This document shows, one piece after another, positions 7,792 to 16,406 of a stretch of DNA of 35,105 nucleotides. The notes below the pieces were generated by a model. The model did no database searches. It had not been told where the DNA came from and saw only the letters and a program-made list of their open reading frames with translations. A program made the position numbers and the translations under genes. Location of the stretch: NCBI RefSeq assembly GCF_003628475.1, contig NZ_RCAA01000032.1:1-35105 (forward strand), given 5' to 3'. How positions within the stretch are numbered: the first letter of the stretch is position 1; every line of letters starts with the position of its first letter. Source of the stretch: Enterobacter sp. R1(2018) (GTDB lineage: Bacteria > Pseudomonadota > Gammaproteobacteria > Enterobacterales > Enterobacteriaceae).

Positions 7792-8769
7792 ATGTTATCT
7801 GGCGTGATGTATGCTCTGCTCGCGGGGCTGATGTGGGGGCTAATTTTCGTTGGCCCAATTATCGTTCCCGACTACCCCGCGGCGTTGCAGTCCACCGGGC
7901 GCTATCTGGCGCTTGGGCTAATTGCAATTCCGCTGTCCTGGCTTGGGCGACAGCGCCTGCGCCAGCTTAGCGGCAGGGACTGGCTGACGGCGTTGAAGCT
8001 TTCAACCGTCGGCAACCTCATTTATTACGTTTGCCTCGCAAGCGCCATTCAGCGCACCGGCGCGCCCATCTCAACGATGATTATCGGCACGCTGCCGGTG
8101 GTGATCCCCGTCCTCGCCAACCTGCTATATAGCAAGCGCGACGGTAAACTGCCGTGGCGGCGCCTGGCCCCAGCGCTCGTTATTATCGGCGTTGGGCTGG
8201 CCATGGTGAATACCGCAGAACTGCGCGGCGGGCAGATTGATTTCAGCTGGTGGCGGTATGCGAGCGGCATCTCTCTGGCCTTCGTGTCGGTTGCCTGCTG
8301 GGCCTGCTACGCCCTGCGTAACGCCCGCTGGCTGCGCGAGAATCCCGATAAAAACCCAATGATGTGGGCCACGGCGCAGGGGCTTGTCACGCTGCCGTTC
8401 TCCCTGCTCGGCTATATCGCCGTGTGTCTTTATATGGCCCGCAGCAGCGCTGATTTCGTCCTGCCGTTCGGGCCCCGTCCGGAGGTGTTTGTTACGCTGA
8501 TGCTCGCCATCGCCCTGTTCTGTTCGTGGCTCGGCAATTTGTGCTGGAACATCGCCTGCCAGCGCCTGCCGACGGTGATCGTGGGCCCGCTTATCGTCTT
8601 CGAAACCCTGGCCGGGCTTGCCTATACCTTTATGCTGCGTCATAGCTGGCCGCCGTTTCTGACGCTGCTGGGCATCCTCTGTCTGATTATCGGCGTAGTG
8701 CTGGCGGTGGTAGTGGCTAAACCGCAAAAACCGGAAGTTAACGAGGTTGCCGTCGCGCTGGACAAATAA
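7792..8769 (+). CDS. ytfF: YtfF, DMT/EamA-type inner-membrane transporter
   Basis: 325 residues (E. coli YtfF about 321-324), nearly all membrane: about ten hydrophobic helices, from YALLAGLMWGLIFVGPIIV at the start to LLGILCLIIGVVLAVVVA at the end. The paired EamA halves of the drug/metabolite transporter superfamily are visible, each ending with a glycine/proline-rich helix (APISTMIIGTLPVVIPVLA and LPTVIVGPLIVFETLAGLAY). The short cytosolic C-terminus is charged. The substrate is unknown. Family members export amino acids or metabolites. The Shine-Dalgarno is weak (GGACGAAG). It lies downstream of the araC-type gene and upstream of ytfE, which has its own NsrR-controlled promoter. Confidence 0.92.
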   Translation: MLSGVMYALLAGLMWGLIFVGPIIVPDYPAALQSTGRYLALGLIAIPLSWLGRQRLRQLSGRDWLTALKLSTVGNLIYYVCLASAIQRTGAPISTMIIGTLPVVIPVLANLLYSKRDGKLPWRRLAPALVIIGVGLAMVNTAELRGGQIDFSWWRYASGISLAFVSVACWACYALRNARWLRENPDKNPMMWATAQGLVTLPFSLLGYIAVCLYMARSSADFVLPFGPRPEVFVTLMLAIALFCSWLGNLCWNIACQRLPTVIVGPLIVFETLAGLAYTFMLRHSWPPFLTLLGILCLIIGVVLAVVVAKPQKPEVNEVAVALDK

Positions 8770-8803
8770 CAGGCTACCTCAAAAGGATCATAGCCATTCT
8801 TTA

Positions 8804-8831
8804 AAGATGCATTTAATATGCATCTTATAAT
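8804..8831 (+). promoter_or_regulatory. NsrR operator overlapping the ytfE promoter
   Basis: Positions 8804-8826 form the 11-1-11 NsrR dyad: AAGATGCATTT, one base, ATATGCATCTT; the arms differ by a single pair. The right end overlaps a perfect -10 hexamer TATAAT (8826-8831), so bound NsrR would block RNA polymerase. NsrR repression of ytfE is well established in E. coli, and the nsrR gene is at 23990-24415 in this window. Confidence 0.9.
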
Positions 8832-8853
8832 TTCTATGATGAGGTATGCATTC

Positions 8854-9516
8854 ATGGCCTTCCGCGACCAACCTTTAGGTGAACTGGCTTTAACCATTCC
8901 GCGCGCTTCCGCGCTATTCCGTAAACTGGATCTGGATTTCTGCTGCGGCGGTAAACAAACGCTTGAGCGCGCGGCGACCCGCAAAGAACTGGATCTCGAC
9001 GCTATCGAAGCAGAGCTTGCGGCCCTGGCTGAAGAACCGATTGAGAAAGAGTGGCGCACCGCTCCGCTGGCCGAAATCATCGATCATATTATCGTTCGTT
9101 ACCATGACAGGCACCGCGAACAGCTGCCGGAACTGATCCTGCAGGCCACAAAAGTTGAACGCGTGCATGCGGATAAGCCAAACGTACCTAAGGGCCTGGC
9201 GAAGTATCTCACCATGCTGCATCAGGAGCTGAGCAGCCATATGATGAAAGAAGAGCAGATCCTGTTCCCGATGATTAAAAACGGCATGGGCTCACAGGCA
9301 AACGGCCCGATTAGCGTCATGGAAAGCGAGCATGATGAGGCGGGCGAACTGCTGGAAGTTATCAAGCACACCACCAATAACGTTACCCCGCCGCCGGAAG
9401 CCTGCACGACCTGGAAAGCGATGTATAACGGTATTAATGAGCTGATCGATGATTTGATGAATCACATTAGTCTTGAGAACAACGTGCTGTTCCCGCGGGC
9501 TTTAGCCGGCGAATAA
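8854..9516 (+). CDS. ytfE: Iron-sulfur cluster repair di-iron protein YtfE (RIC)
   Basis: 220 residues, the same length as E. coli YtfE. It repairs iron-sulfur clusters damaged by nitric oxide and oxidative stress. The N-terminal ScdA-type domain carries the paired cysteines C30-C31 in FCCGG. The hemerythrin-like C-terminal bundle keeps all six expected di-iron ligands: H84, H129, E133, H160, H204 and E208. The ATG at 8854 is chosen over a frame that begins 36 bases earlier because it follows GAGG at 8841-8844 and gives the known N-terminus [11 protein letters not shown]. The upstream start would lie inside the NsrR operator. Expression should rise when NO damages the NsrR cluster. Confidence 0.97.
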   Translation: MAFRDQPLGELALTIPRASALFRKLDLDFCCGGKQTLERAATRKELDLDAIEAELAALAEEPIEKEWRTAPLAEIIDHIIVRYHDRHREQLPELILQATKVERVHADKPNVPKGLAKYLTMLHQELSSHMMKEEQILFPMIKNGMGSQANGPISVMESEHDEAGELLEVIKHTTNNVTPPPEACTTWKAMYNGINELIDDLMNHISLENNVLFPRALAGE

Positions 9517-9540
9517 AATTATAAGCCTGCCACTGTAGCG

Positions 9541-9575
9541 CCCCTCTCCCCAACCCTCTCCCGGGGGAGAGGGTT
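9541..9575. repeat. Short palindromic C/T-rich repeat between ytfE and cycA
   Basis: AACCCTCTCC (9552-9561) pairs with GGAGAGGGTT (9566-9575) over a CGGG loop, preceded by another CCCCTCTCCCC copy at 9541-9551. There is no T-run. CCCTCTCC/GGAGAGGG hairpins of this kind occur as small dispersed intergenic repeats in enterobacterial genomes. It separates two convergent genes and may act as a transcript end. Confidence 0.5.
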
Positions 9576-9594
9576 ACGGCCAAACCAGTCGCCT

Positions 9595-11007
9595 TTACTT
9601 GCGCAATGCCGCAAGACGTTTCTTACCGATAAACATCCAGCCCAGCCCTAAAACCACAAACCATAGCGGCGTGACAATAAGCGCCTGACGAGTATCGTTT
9701 TCCAGCGTCAATAGCACGATGACAAAGACGAAGAATGCCATGCAAACCCAGCACATCAGCTTGCCAAGCGGCATCTTGTAGTTAGATTTCTGATGCAGCT
9801 GCGGACGCTGTTTGCGGTACACCAGGTACGAGCAAAGGATAATCGTCCAGACAAACATGAACAGAATCGCCGATACGGTAGTGATCATCGTAAAGGCTGC
9901 GATCACATCCGGGTTCACGTAAAGCATAACCACGCCGCCCAGCAGGCAGATGCAGGAGAAGGTCAGACCCTTCGCCGGCACGGCGCGTTTAGACAACTTA
10001 GCGAAGGCTTTTGGCGCCACGCCGTCCTGCGCCAGGCCGAACAACATACGGCTGGTTGAGAAGACGCCGCTGTTAGCCGAGGAGGCCGCTGAGGTCAGCA
10101 CCACAAAGTTAATGATGCTCGCTGCGGCAGGCAGGCCCACCAGCATAAACAACTCAACGAACGGGCTCTTATCCGGCACCACCGAGCTCCACGGCGTGAC
10201 CGACATAATCACGATCAGCGCAAACACGTAAAACATAATGATACGAATCGGGATCGAGTTAATCGCGCGCGGCAGGGATTTTTCCGGGTCTTTGGTTTCC
10301 GCCGCGGTTGTGCCCACCAGCTCAATACCCACGAAGGCAAATACCGCTATCTGGAAGCCGGCAAAGAAGCCGCTCAGGCCTTTCGGGAACCAGCCGCCAT
10401 CGTTCCACAGGTTATTGAAAGAGGCTGCGACACCGGACGGCGAATGGAAGTGGGTCAGCACCATCACCAGGCCGATAACAATCAGGGCGACGATGGCGAC
10501 GATTTTGATCATCGCGAACCAGAACTCCATCTCCCCGAACATTTTTACGGTCGCGAGGTTCAGGCCCAGCAGCACCAGCACCACGGCAAGAGAGGCGACC
10601 CAGTCCGACAGGCCGGGGAACCAGAACTGCGCGTAAGCGGTGATGGCCACCACGTCCGCCATGCCGGTGACCACCCAGCAGAACCAGTAGGTCCAGCCGG
10701 TAAAATAGCCGGCCCACGGACCCAGCAGGTCTGCGGCGAAATCGCTGAACGACTTGTATTCAAGATTGGAAAGCAGCAGTTCGCCCATAGCGCGCATCAC
10801 GAAGAACAGCATAAAGCCGATGATCATATAGACGAAGATGATCGAAGGCCCGGCAAGGCTGATGGTTTTGCCGGAGCCCATAAACAGGCCGGTGCCGATA
10901 GCGCCGCCGATGGCGATAAGCTGAATATGACGATTTGTTAAATTGCGCCGCAGCGACTGCTCAGCCGGTGCCTCAGCAACGTCTGCAACTTTTATCTGAT
11001 CTACCAT
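9595..11007 (-). CDS. cycA: D-serine/D-alanine/glycine:H+ symporter CycA
   Basis: 470 residues, the same length as E. coli CycA. It is an amino-acid/polyamine/organocation superfamily permease with about 12 membrane helices. The signature IAIGGAIGTGLFMGSGKTI (first helix, unwound substrate site) and the AAT-family stretch FFAGFQIAVFAFVGIELVG with TKDPEKSLPRAINSIP are visible. It imports glycine, D-alanine, D-serine and D-cycloserine. AGGA at 11018-11021 (minus strand) is the ribosome site. E. coli cycA mRNA is repressed by the sRNA GcvB; a matching C/A-rich element lies in this leader. The gene is convergent with ytfE and shares its direction with fklB, which is separated from it by a terminator. 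Confidence 0.97.
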   Translation of the reverse strand: MVDQIKVADVAEAPAEQSLRRNLTNRHIQLIAIGGAIGTGLFMGSGKTISLAGPSIIFVYMIIGFMLFFVMRAMGELLLSNLEYKSFSDFAADLLGPWAGYFTGWTYWFCWVVTGMADVVAITAYAQFWFPGLSDWVASLAVVLVLLGLNLATVKMFGEMEFWFAMIKIVAIVALIVIGLVMVLTHFHSPSGVAASFNNLWNDGGWFPKGLSGFFAGFQIAVFAFVGIELVGTTAAETKDPEKSLPRAINSIPIRIIMFYVFALIVIMSVTPWSSVVPDKSPFVELFMLVGLPAAASIINFVVLTSAASSANSGVFSTSRMLFGLAQDGVAPKAFAKLSKRAVPAKGLTFSCICLLGGVVMLYVNPDVIAAFTMITTVSAILFMFVWTIILCSYLVYRKQRPQLHQKSNYKMPLGKLMCWVCMAFFVFVIVLLTLENDTRQALIVTPLWFVVLGLGWMFIGKKRLAALRK

Positions 11008-11030
11008 GTTTTAATTTTCCTGTACCTGTC

Positions 11031-11037
11031 TGTTGTG
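11031..11037 (-). promoter_or_regulatory. Candidate GcvB sRNA target motif in the cycA leader
   Basis: On the minus strand the leader reads ACACAACAGAC, matching seven of eight positions of the GcvB target consensus CACAACAY. It lies 24-30 bases before the cycA ATG, just upstream of the ribosome site. E. coli cycA is an established GcvB target. Confidence 0.5.
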
Positions 11038-11166
11038 TTCAGGCTCTGTCGGCCTTTGAAAGGTTATATTTGATGTGATGAGGCTTTCATAAAGCACATC
11101 GATACCAGGTAAGAATCGGCGGGTTGAATATTTATGACAAGCAACATGTTAATTTTTTGTTTAATT

Positions 11167-11184
11167 TGAGTGCGATATCACTCA
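11167..11184. promoter_or_regulatory. Dyad upstream of cycA
   Basis: TGAGTG (11167-11172) and CACTCA (11179-11184) form perfect 6-base arms around CGATAT, in the A/T-rich region about 160 bases before the cycA start. It is operator-like. The binding protein is unknown. Confidence 0.3.
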
Positions 11185-11260
11185 GTTAACGCGACGAACC
11201 TCACAAAAATACCCGGAACGGGGGCATATGCAAGATAAAGTCACGACTTTCTGTTAAAAC

Positions 11261-11289
11261 CCAAACGAAAACCCCGCCGAAGCGGGGTT
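11261..11289 (-). terminator. Rho-independent terminator of fklB
   Basis: On the minus strand, AACCCCGC and GCGGGGTT pair perfectly over a TTCG loop (11270-11289), followed by TTCGTTT. It begins 10 bases beyond the fklB stop and separates fklB from cycA. Confidence 0.85.
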
Positions 11290-11299
11290 ATTAAATCGC

Positions 11300-11920
11300 T
11301 TACAGAATTTCCAGCAGTTCCACTTCGAAGACCAGGGTGCTGAACGGCGGGATAGATGCGCCAGCGCCGCGCTCGCCGTAGGCCAGGTTTTGCGGGATAG
11401 TCAGCTCCCATTTTGAGCCAACCGGCATCAGGGTCAGGGCTTCAATCCAGCCGGCAATCACGCCGCTTACCGGGAATTCTGCCGGTTCGCCGCGCTGTAC
11501 GGAGCTGTCGAAAACGGTGCCGTCAATCAGTTTGCCGGTGTAGTGAACACGTACGTGATCTTTACGGGATGGGATTGGCCCGGTGCCCTGAGTCAGCACG
11601 CGGAATTGCAGGCCGGATTCGGTGCTGCTCACGCCTTCTTTCTTGATATTTTCTTCAAGGAATTTTACGCCTTCAACGGCCATTTCTTTCTGGCGCTCCT
11701 GACGCACGGCATCGGCACGCTCGTGAACTTCGCGCAGCGCGCGATGAACAACATCAACCGGAACTGACGGGGCATTCCCTTCCAGCGCATCACGCAGGCC
11801 TTCAACCAACGCTTCCGGCAGCAGACCCTGCAGACCAGATTCACGCAGTTGTTGACCAACCTGTAAACCAATACCGTAACTTGCTTGCGCTTCGACGCTG
11901 TCAAAAGAAGGGGTTGTCAT
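11300..11920 (-). CDS. fklB: FKBP-type peptidyl-prolyl isomerase FklB (FKBP22)
   Basis: 206 residues, as in E. coli FklB. It catalyses cis-trans isomerisation at prolines in the cytosol. The N-terminal helical dimerisation domain ([20 protein letters not shown] to about residue 95) is followed by the FKBP domain: [16 protein letters not shown], then [20 protein letters not shown] and [19 protein letters not shown] carry the rapamycin/FK506-pocket residues. The start is the ATG at 11920 (AAAGGA upstream), not the 17-codon longer frame, because [12 protein letters not shown] is the family N-terminus. No signal peptide. It is divergent from ytfB. Confidence 0.95.
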   Translation of the reverse strand: MTTPSFDSVEAQASYGIGLQVGQQLRESGLQGLLPEALVEGLRDALEGNAPSVPVDVVHRALREVHERADAVRQERQKEMAVEGVKFLEENIKKEGVSSTESGLQFRVLTQGTGPIPSRKDHVRVHYTGKLIDGTVFDSSVQRGEPAEFPVSGVIAGWIEALTLMPVGSKWELTIPQNLAYGERGAGASIPPFSTLVFEVELLEIL

Positions 11921-12105
11921 GAATTTTCCTTTAAGGTGTTTAAAAGCAGGCCTGCAGCATAACAGCGTCAACCAGGCGGGTAAAATGCAAAAGCCTTAAA
12001 GGTGACAAATGCGAATGAAACGGGAACAATGGTGCCGGGTGCGTTAAATTGCGGGCAAAGGTCACGTAAAGCTGTATTGCTCAGGGCATCAACTAGTTAG
12101 CATTC

Positions 12106-12111
12106 TATAAT
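12106..12111 (+). promoter_or_regulatory. Candidate -10 of ytfB promoter
   Basis: A perfect TATAAT at 12106-12111, with AGGGCA (3 of 6) 17 bases upstream as a poor -35. It is 50 bases before the ytfB start. Prediction only. Confidence 0.4.
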
Positions 12112-12161
12112 GGAGTTGGGAATGTACATTGCACGCTGTGTGAATATGAGGAGGGTTGCCG

Positions 12162-12755
12162 ATGCGATTCGCTATTAAACCAAGGCTTGCGCGTATCTGG
12201 CACGCACCCGAGCATTTTCGCCTGATGGATCCGCTTCCTGCCCCGCACCGCCGGGGGATTATTATCGCAGCCCTGGTGATGATTATCGGCTTTCTGTGGC
12301 CTGCCGCAGAAGAGGCGCCCCGCCCGGTTACGCGGGATGCGCAGCTGTCCATTGAGTCCCAGTCGCCTATGCATGCCGAGCTGGTAAATCCGCCGGCTAA
12401 TACCGCGCCTGCAGCGCCGGAAGAACCGGTGCAGGTTGAAGAACAGCCGCAGACGCAGGCGCCTGTGCCAAATACGAATAATGATATTGAGGGGCAGTGG
12501 CGTTCTTATCGCGTGCAATCCGGCCAGACTATGGCGCAGCTTTTCCGCGATCATAAGCTGCCGCCAGCCGACGTCTATTCCATGGCGCAGGCCGAGGGCG
12601 ACGACAAGCCGCTGAGCAATTTACAGACCGGGCAGATGGTGCAGATTCGTCAGAACGCCAACGGCGTGGTGACTGGCTTAACTATCGATATCGGCGACGA
12701 TCGGCAGGTTTTGTTCACCCGTCAGCCGGACGGCAGCTTCCTGCGCGCGCGCTGA
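12162..12755 (+). CDS. ytfB: YtfB, OapA/LysM-like glycan-binding cell-division-associated protein
   Basis: 197 residues (E. coli YtfB about 212, the difference being in the linker). Residues 1-30 are cytosolic and basic, about 32-48 a single membrane helix (GIIIAALVMIIGFLW), and about 55-110 a Pro/Gln/Glu-rich periplasmic linker. The C-terminal about 85 residues are the OapA LysM-like domain (WRSYRVQSGQTMAQLFRDH to TRQPDGSFLRAR). E. coli YtfB binds N-acetylglucosamine-containing glycans and is linked to the division site. The ATG at 12162 is preferred because AGGAGG (12149-12154) is 7 bases upstream. A TTG two codons earlier abuts the ribosome site and is the only reason a 199-residue form is possible. 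Confidence 0.9.
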   Translation: MRFAIKPRLARIWHAPEHFRLMDPLPAPHRRGIIIAALVMIIGFLWPAAEEAPRPVTRDAQLSIESQSPMHAELVNPPANTAPAAPEEPVQVEEQPQTQAPVPNTNNDIEGQWRSYRVQSGQTMAQLFRDHKLPPADVYSMAQAEGDDKPLSNLQTGQMVQIRQNANGVVTGLTIDIGDDRQVLFTRQPDGSFLRAR

Positions 12756-12776
12756 ATGTAGCGGCCTTAGAAATGC

Positions 12777-12803
12777 AAAACGCCGGCGCGAGGCCGGCGT
12801 TTT
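12777..12803. terminator. Bidirectional terminator between ytfB and rplI
   Basis: AAAACGCCGGC (12777-12787) pairs with GCCGGCGTTTT (12793-12803) over GCGAG. T-runs are present on both strands, so it can end both ytfB and the convergent rpsF-priB-rpsR-rplI transcript. Confidence 0.9.
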
Positions 12804-12823
12804 AACGTATACGTCAGCGTAAA

Positions 12824-13288
<465 letters not shown>

Positions 13289-13317
13289 TCAAAGTCGTAT
13301 TAATGGACCGTGCCCGA

Positions 13318-13867
<550 letters not shown>

Positions 13868-13873
13868 CAGAAA

Positions 13874-14330
<457 letters not shown>

Positions 14331-14368
14331 AGGAACGTGTTTGTGTGCGGCTGAAAATTTGACGCGCC

Positions 14369-14397
14369 ATAATACAAGCGGGACCCGATAAACTCAA
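14369..14397 (-). promoter_or_regulatory. Sigma-70 promoter of the rpsF operon
   Basis: On the minus strand, TTGAGT (14397 to 14392, 4 of 6) and TATTAT (14374 to 14369, 5 of 6) are separated by exactly 17 bases. Transcription would start near 14362, giving a leader of about 90 bases that includes the S6:S18 motif. Confidence 0.7.
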
Positions 14398-14514
14398 GGC
14401 TGAAAGCAATTTAATTCTTTTGCATGGTGGTTAATAAGTAAGCATCTTGCTAACGCTGTGAAATCTATAAAGTTACCTTGAGTTACTAAAAATTTTTGAA
14501 GGAGACCAACAGAA

Positions 14515-14571
14515 ATGGTCACTTTTTATTCAACGACATCGCGTTACACTTATTTAACAGGCCGCCACTAA
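14515..14571 (+). CDS. Candidate 18-residue small ORF upstream of yjfY
   Basis: ATG at 14515, stop at 14569-14571, encoding MVTFYSTTSRYTYLTGRH. GAAGGAG lies about 9 bases upstream, a fair ribosome site. The same DNA forms a weak hairpin (GACCA at 14504-14508 with TGGTC at 14516-14520, then TTTTT), so this may be a weak terminator or leader structure instead. No known family. Translation is unproven. Confidence 0.2.
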   Translation: MVTFYSTTSRYTYLTGRH

Positions 14572-14622
14572 ACGTTAACAGGAGCGACGACCGCCAAGAA
14601 TACTGCTGTAGTGGAGCGCATT

Positions 14623-14898
14623 ATGAAGACTATCGCTTATGCCCTTGTCGCTGCGTTTTTGCTTTGTGCAAATGCGACGGCGGCGATCAAGATAGACAGC
14701 AAAATCGCCAGAAATATGGATGATGTGCAAAGCCTCGGCGTAATTTACATCAACCATAATTTCGCCACCGAGCAGGAAGCTGAACTGGCTATCAATGAGG
14801 ATGCCGACCGGCATGGCGCGAAGTACTACCGCACCCTATTAATGAGAGAGCCCGGTAGTAACGGCAACATGCGCGCCAGCGCGGATATTTACAGGTAA
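14623..14898 (+). CDS. yjfY: YjfY, DUF1471 (YhcN/BhsA-type) periplasmic protein
   Basis: 91 residues, as in E. coli YjfY. Signal peptide MKTIAYALVAAFLLCANATA with cleavage before AIKID, then a single BhsA/McbA-type domain (DDVQSLGVIYINHNF, ADRHGAKYYRTLLM, NMRASADIYR). DUF1471 proteins respond to stress and affect biofilm and envelope properties; this member has no known role. ATG at 14623 is 6 bases after GGAG (14613-14616); a GTG 12 bases upstream lies on that ribosome site and is rejected. A strong terminator follows at 14963. In K-12, the ula cluster lies on the far side; here yjfP follows directly. Confidence 0.9.
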   Translation: MKTIAYALVAAFLLCANATAAIKIDSKIARNMDDVQSLGVIYINHNFATEQEAELAINEDADRHGAKYYRTLLMREPGSNGNMRASADIYR

Positions 14899-14962
14899 TA
14901 ACCCTATTCCCAGCGTTAACACCAGGAATGCCACAACGACATAGAAAGCCAATGTTTGACTT

Positions 14963-14985
14963 GCCCCCGAAAGGGGGCTTTTTTT
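14963..14985 (+). terminator. Rho-independent terminator after yjfY
   Basis: GCCCCC (14963-14968), GAAA tetraloop, GGGGGC (14973-14978), then seven T. The orientation fits yjfY, and it sits 64 bases after its stop. It also separates yjfY from the convergent yjfP. Confidence 0.92.
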
Positions 14986-14999
14986 GGCGGTCTTATACC

Positions 15000-15728
15000 T
15001 TATAAATGCCGGGCAAAAAACTGCGTGGTAGCGTCGAGCGCTTCAGGCGTAATGCGATGCCTTACCCCCGCTTCCCACAGGCAGGTAAGCTGCTTGTCCA
15101 GTCCTTGCTGGATAAGCGCCTGCTGCAGCCGCCAGGTTTCCATCGCGGGCACGACGTCATCTTCTTCGCCGTGCCACAGCATGAGCGGGCGATCGCCGAT
15201 GCGTTCAAGCTGGTGGCTGACGTCATACTCAGCAAGCATAGCGAGGCACTCATCGAGACGATTTGCCGGCGGCGGGAAAAGCTTTTTGGCGAGCGTCATA
15301 AAATAGCCGGAGCCCATCAGGCAGGCCACGCAGCGCACCTGCGGATGACGGGCCATAATGCCCAGCGCCGTCATGCCTCCCATCGACGCGCCGCCTACGG
15401 CAAGCCTTCCTTCTTTTATCAGGTTTTGCTCTTCCAGCGCCTGTCGCAGCCGGGCGAACTCGTCAATATTCGTTTTGAGGATGGGCCAGAACTGCTGCAG
15501 GCGCATATTCGCATCGCCGTCGAAACGCGCTCCGTGATCTTGCGCGTCAGGCATTACGACGCGCATTCCCGCCTGCGCCAGAGCCACCGCAAAATAGCTA
15601 TAAACCAGCTTCGAAGAGGTAAAGCCGTGGTAAAACACCACGCAGGGAAGCGCATCGTTTTTTCGTCCTGTAGGAAAGGCGTGTAAAACCTCAATGCCGG
15701 CAAGCCGTTCCGTATAAATTTCTGTCAT
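15000..15728 (-). CDS. yjfP: Alpha/beta-hydrolase esterase YjfP
   Basis: 242 residues (E. coli YjfP about 249). Alpha/beta-hydrolase of the dienelactone hydrolase/esterase type. Oxyanion-hole region FYHGFTSSKLVYSYFA, nucleophile elbow GGASMGGMTALG with the catalytic serine, an acid-bearing stretch (LWHGEEDDVVP), and the catalytic histidine in GVRHRITPEALD near the end. E. coli YjfP has carboxylesterase activity on short acyl esters. Its true substrate is unknown. Start ATG at 15728 is 23 codons inside a longer frame and follows GGGGGGAAGG. It is divergent from bsmA. It takes the place that borders the ula genes in K-12. Confidence 0.92.
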   Translation of the reverse strand: MTEIYTERLAGIEVLHAFPTGRKNDALPCVVFYHGFTSSKLVYSYFAVALAQAGMRVVMPDAQDHGARFDGDANMRLQQFWPILKTNIDEFARLRQALEEQNLIKEGRLAVGGASMGGMTALGIMARHPQVRCVACLMGSGYFMTLAKKLFPPPANRLDECLAMLAEYDVSHQLERIGDRPLMLWHGEEDDVVPAMETWRLQQALIQQGLDKQLTCLWEAGVRHRITPEALDATTQFFARHL

Positions 15729-15814
15729 TGCCCTTCCCCCCGATTCGCTGTGAACATCTGTTGTAAGGCAAGGTATGGTGCGGAGCAAGAAAATCACGCG
15801 AAAGGATTATTGTC

Positions 15815-15874
15815 ATGATGAGATCCAGCCTACGATTTTCATTCGAAAGCGCTAAAAAAGCGCGGCGAAGGTAA
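15815..15874 (+). CDS. Candidate 19-residue basic small ORF upstream of bsmA
   Basis: ATG at 15815, stop at 15872-15874, giving MMRSSLRFSFESAKKARRR. AAAGGA (15801-15806) lies 8 bases before the ATG, a better ribosome site than that of bsmA itself. It ends 74 bases before bsmA on the same strand and could be a leader peptide or small protein. I know of no homologue. Could be chance. Confidence 0.25.
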   Translation: MMRSSLRFSFESAKKARRR

Positions 15875-15948
15875 CAGAACAGGAACAATCCCTCATCAAG
15901 GCATTAACCCGGAACTACAATATGGCTATTAAGAAATGAGAAAACACC

Positions 15949-16251
15949 ATGCGATTGTTATCAGCTTTTTTACTGGCGGCAATGCTCTGCGGCTGTAGCG
16001 TACTGCAAGGCACGCCCCAGCCTGCGCCGCCAGCTGCGAATAAGCCGCAGGAGATCCAGCGCTCACAAACGCAGGGGCTGATAAAGATCGGTACGGTAAC
16101 GGCAATGGAACGCGGCTCTCCGATGGATACGGAAACCGTGATTAAAGCAAAAGCTGCAGCAGCAAAGGCCGATTACTATCTCATCGTCCTGAATGACGAA
16201 ACCATCGTGGCGGGACAATGGTACGCGCAGGCGATTTTGTATCGAAAATGA
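15949..16251 (+). CDS. bsmA: BsmA, biofilm/peroxide-resistance lipoprotein (DUF1471)
   Basis: 100 residues (E. coli BsmA, formerly YjfO, about 109). A lipoprotein signal MRLLSAFLLAAMLCGC places the lipidated cysteine at residue 16. The linker TPQPAPPAANKPQE leads to a DUF1471 domain (LIKIGTVTAMERG, AAAKADYYLIVLNDE, GQWYAQAILYRK). In E. coli it affects biofilm stress tolerance and motility. The ribosome site is poor (AAGAAATGAG), so the start is less certain than elsewhere. Divergent from yjfP and followed by yjfN, another DUF1471 protein, on the same strand after 155 bases. Confidence 0.88.
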   Translation: MRLLSAFLLAAMLCGCSVLQGTPQPAPPAANKPQEIQRSQTQGLIKIGTVTAMERGSPMDTETVIKAKAAAAKADYYLIVLNDETIVAGQWYAQAILYRK

Positions 16252-16406
16252 GATCCTGATGCTGCTTATTTATTGATATTTACACAGCTTTTCGGCGTTT
16301 TATTGTTTCTTATGCACAATGGGCTTCTCCCCGGAAACAGGGATGGGGTTCAGTTTAGCGAAGGAATGCCCTGTTGTTGACCAGGACCGTTTATAAGGAG
16401 CTGACA

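Noticed and set aside
8125-8727. 200-codon frame antisense to ytfF
   Set aside because: Low-complexity Arg/Gln/His-rich translation, typical of the shadow of a GC-rich membrane-protein gene.
15921-15938. Five-codon frame MAIKK just before bsmA
   Set aside because: Too short and without a ribosome site; expected by chance.
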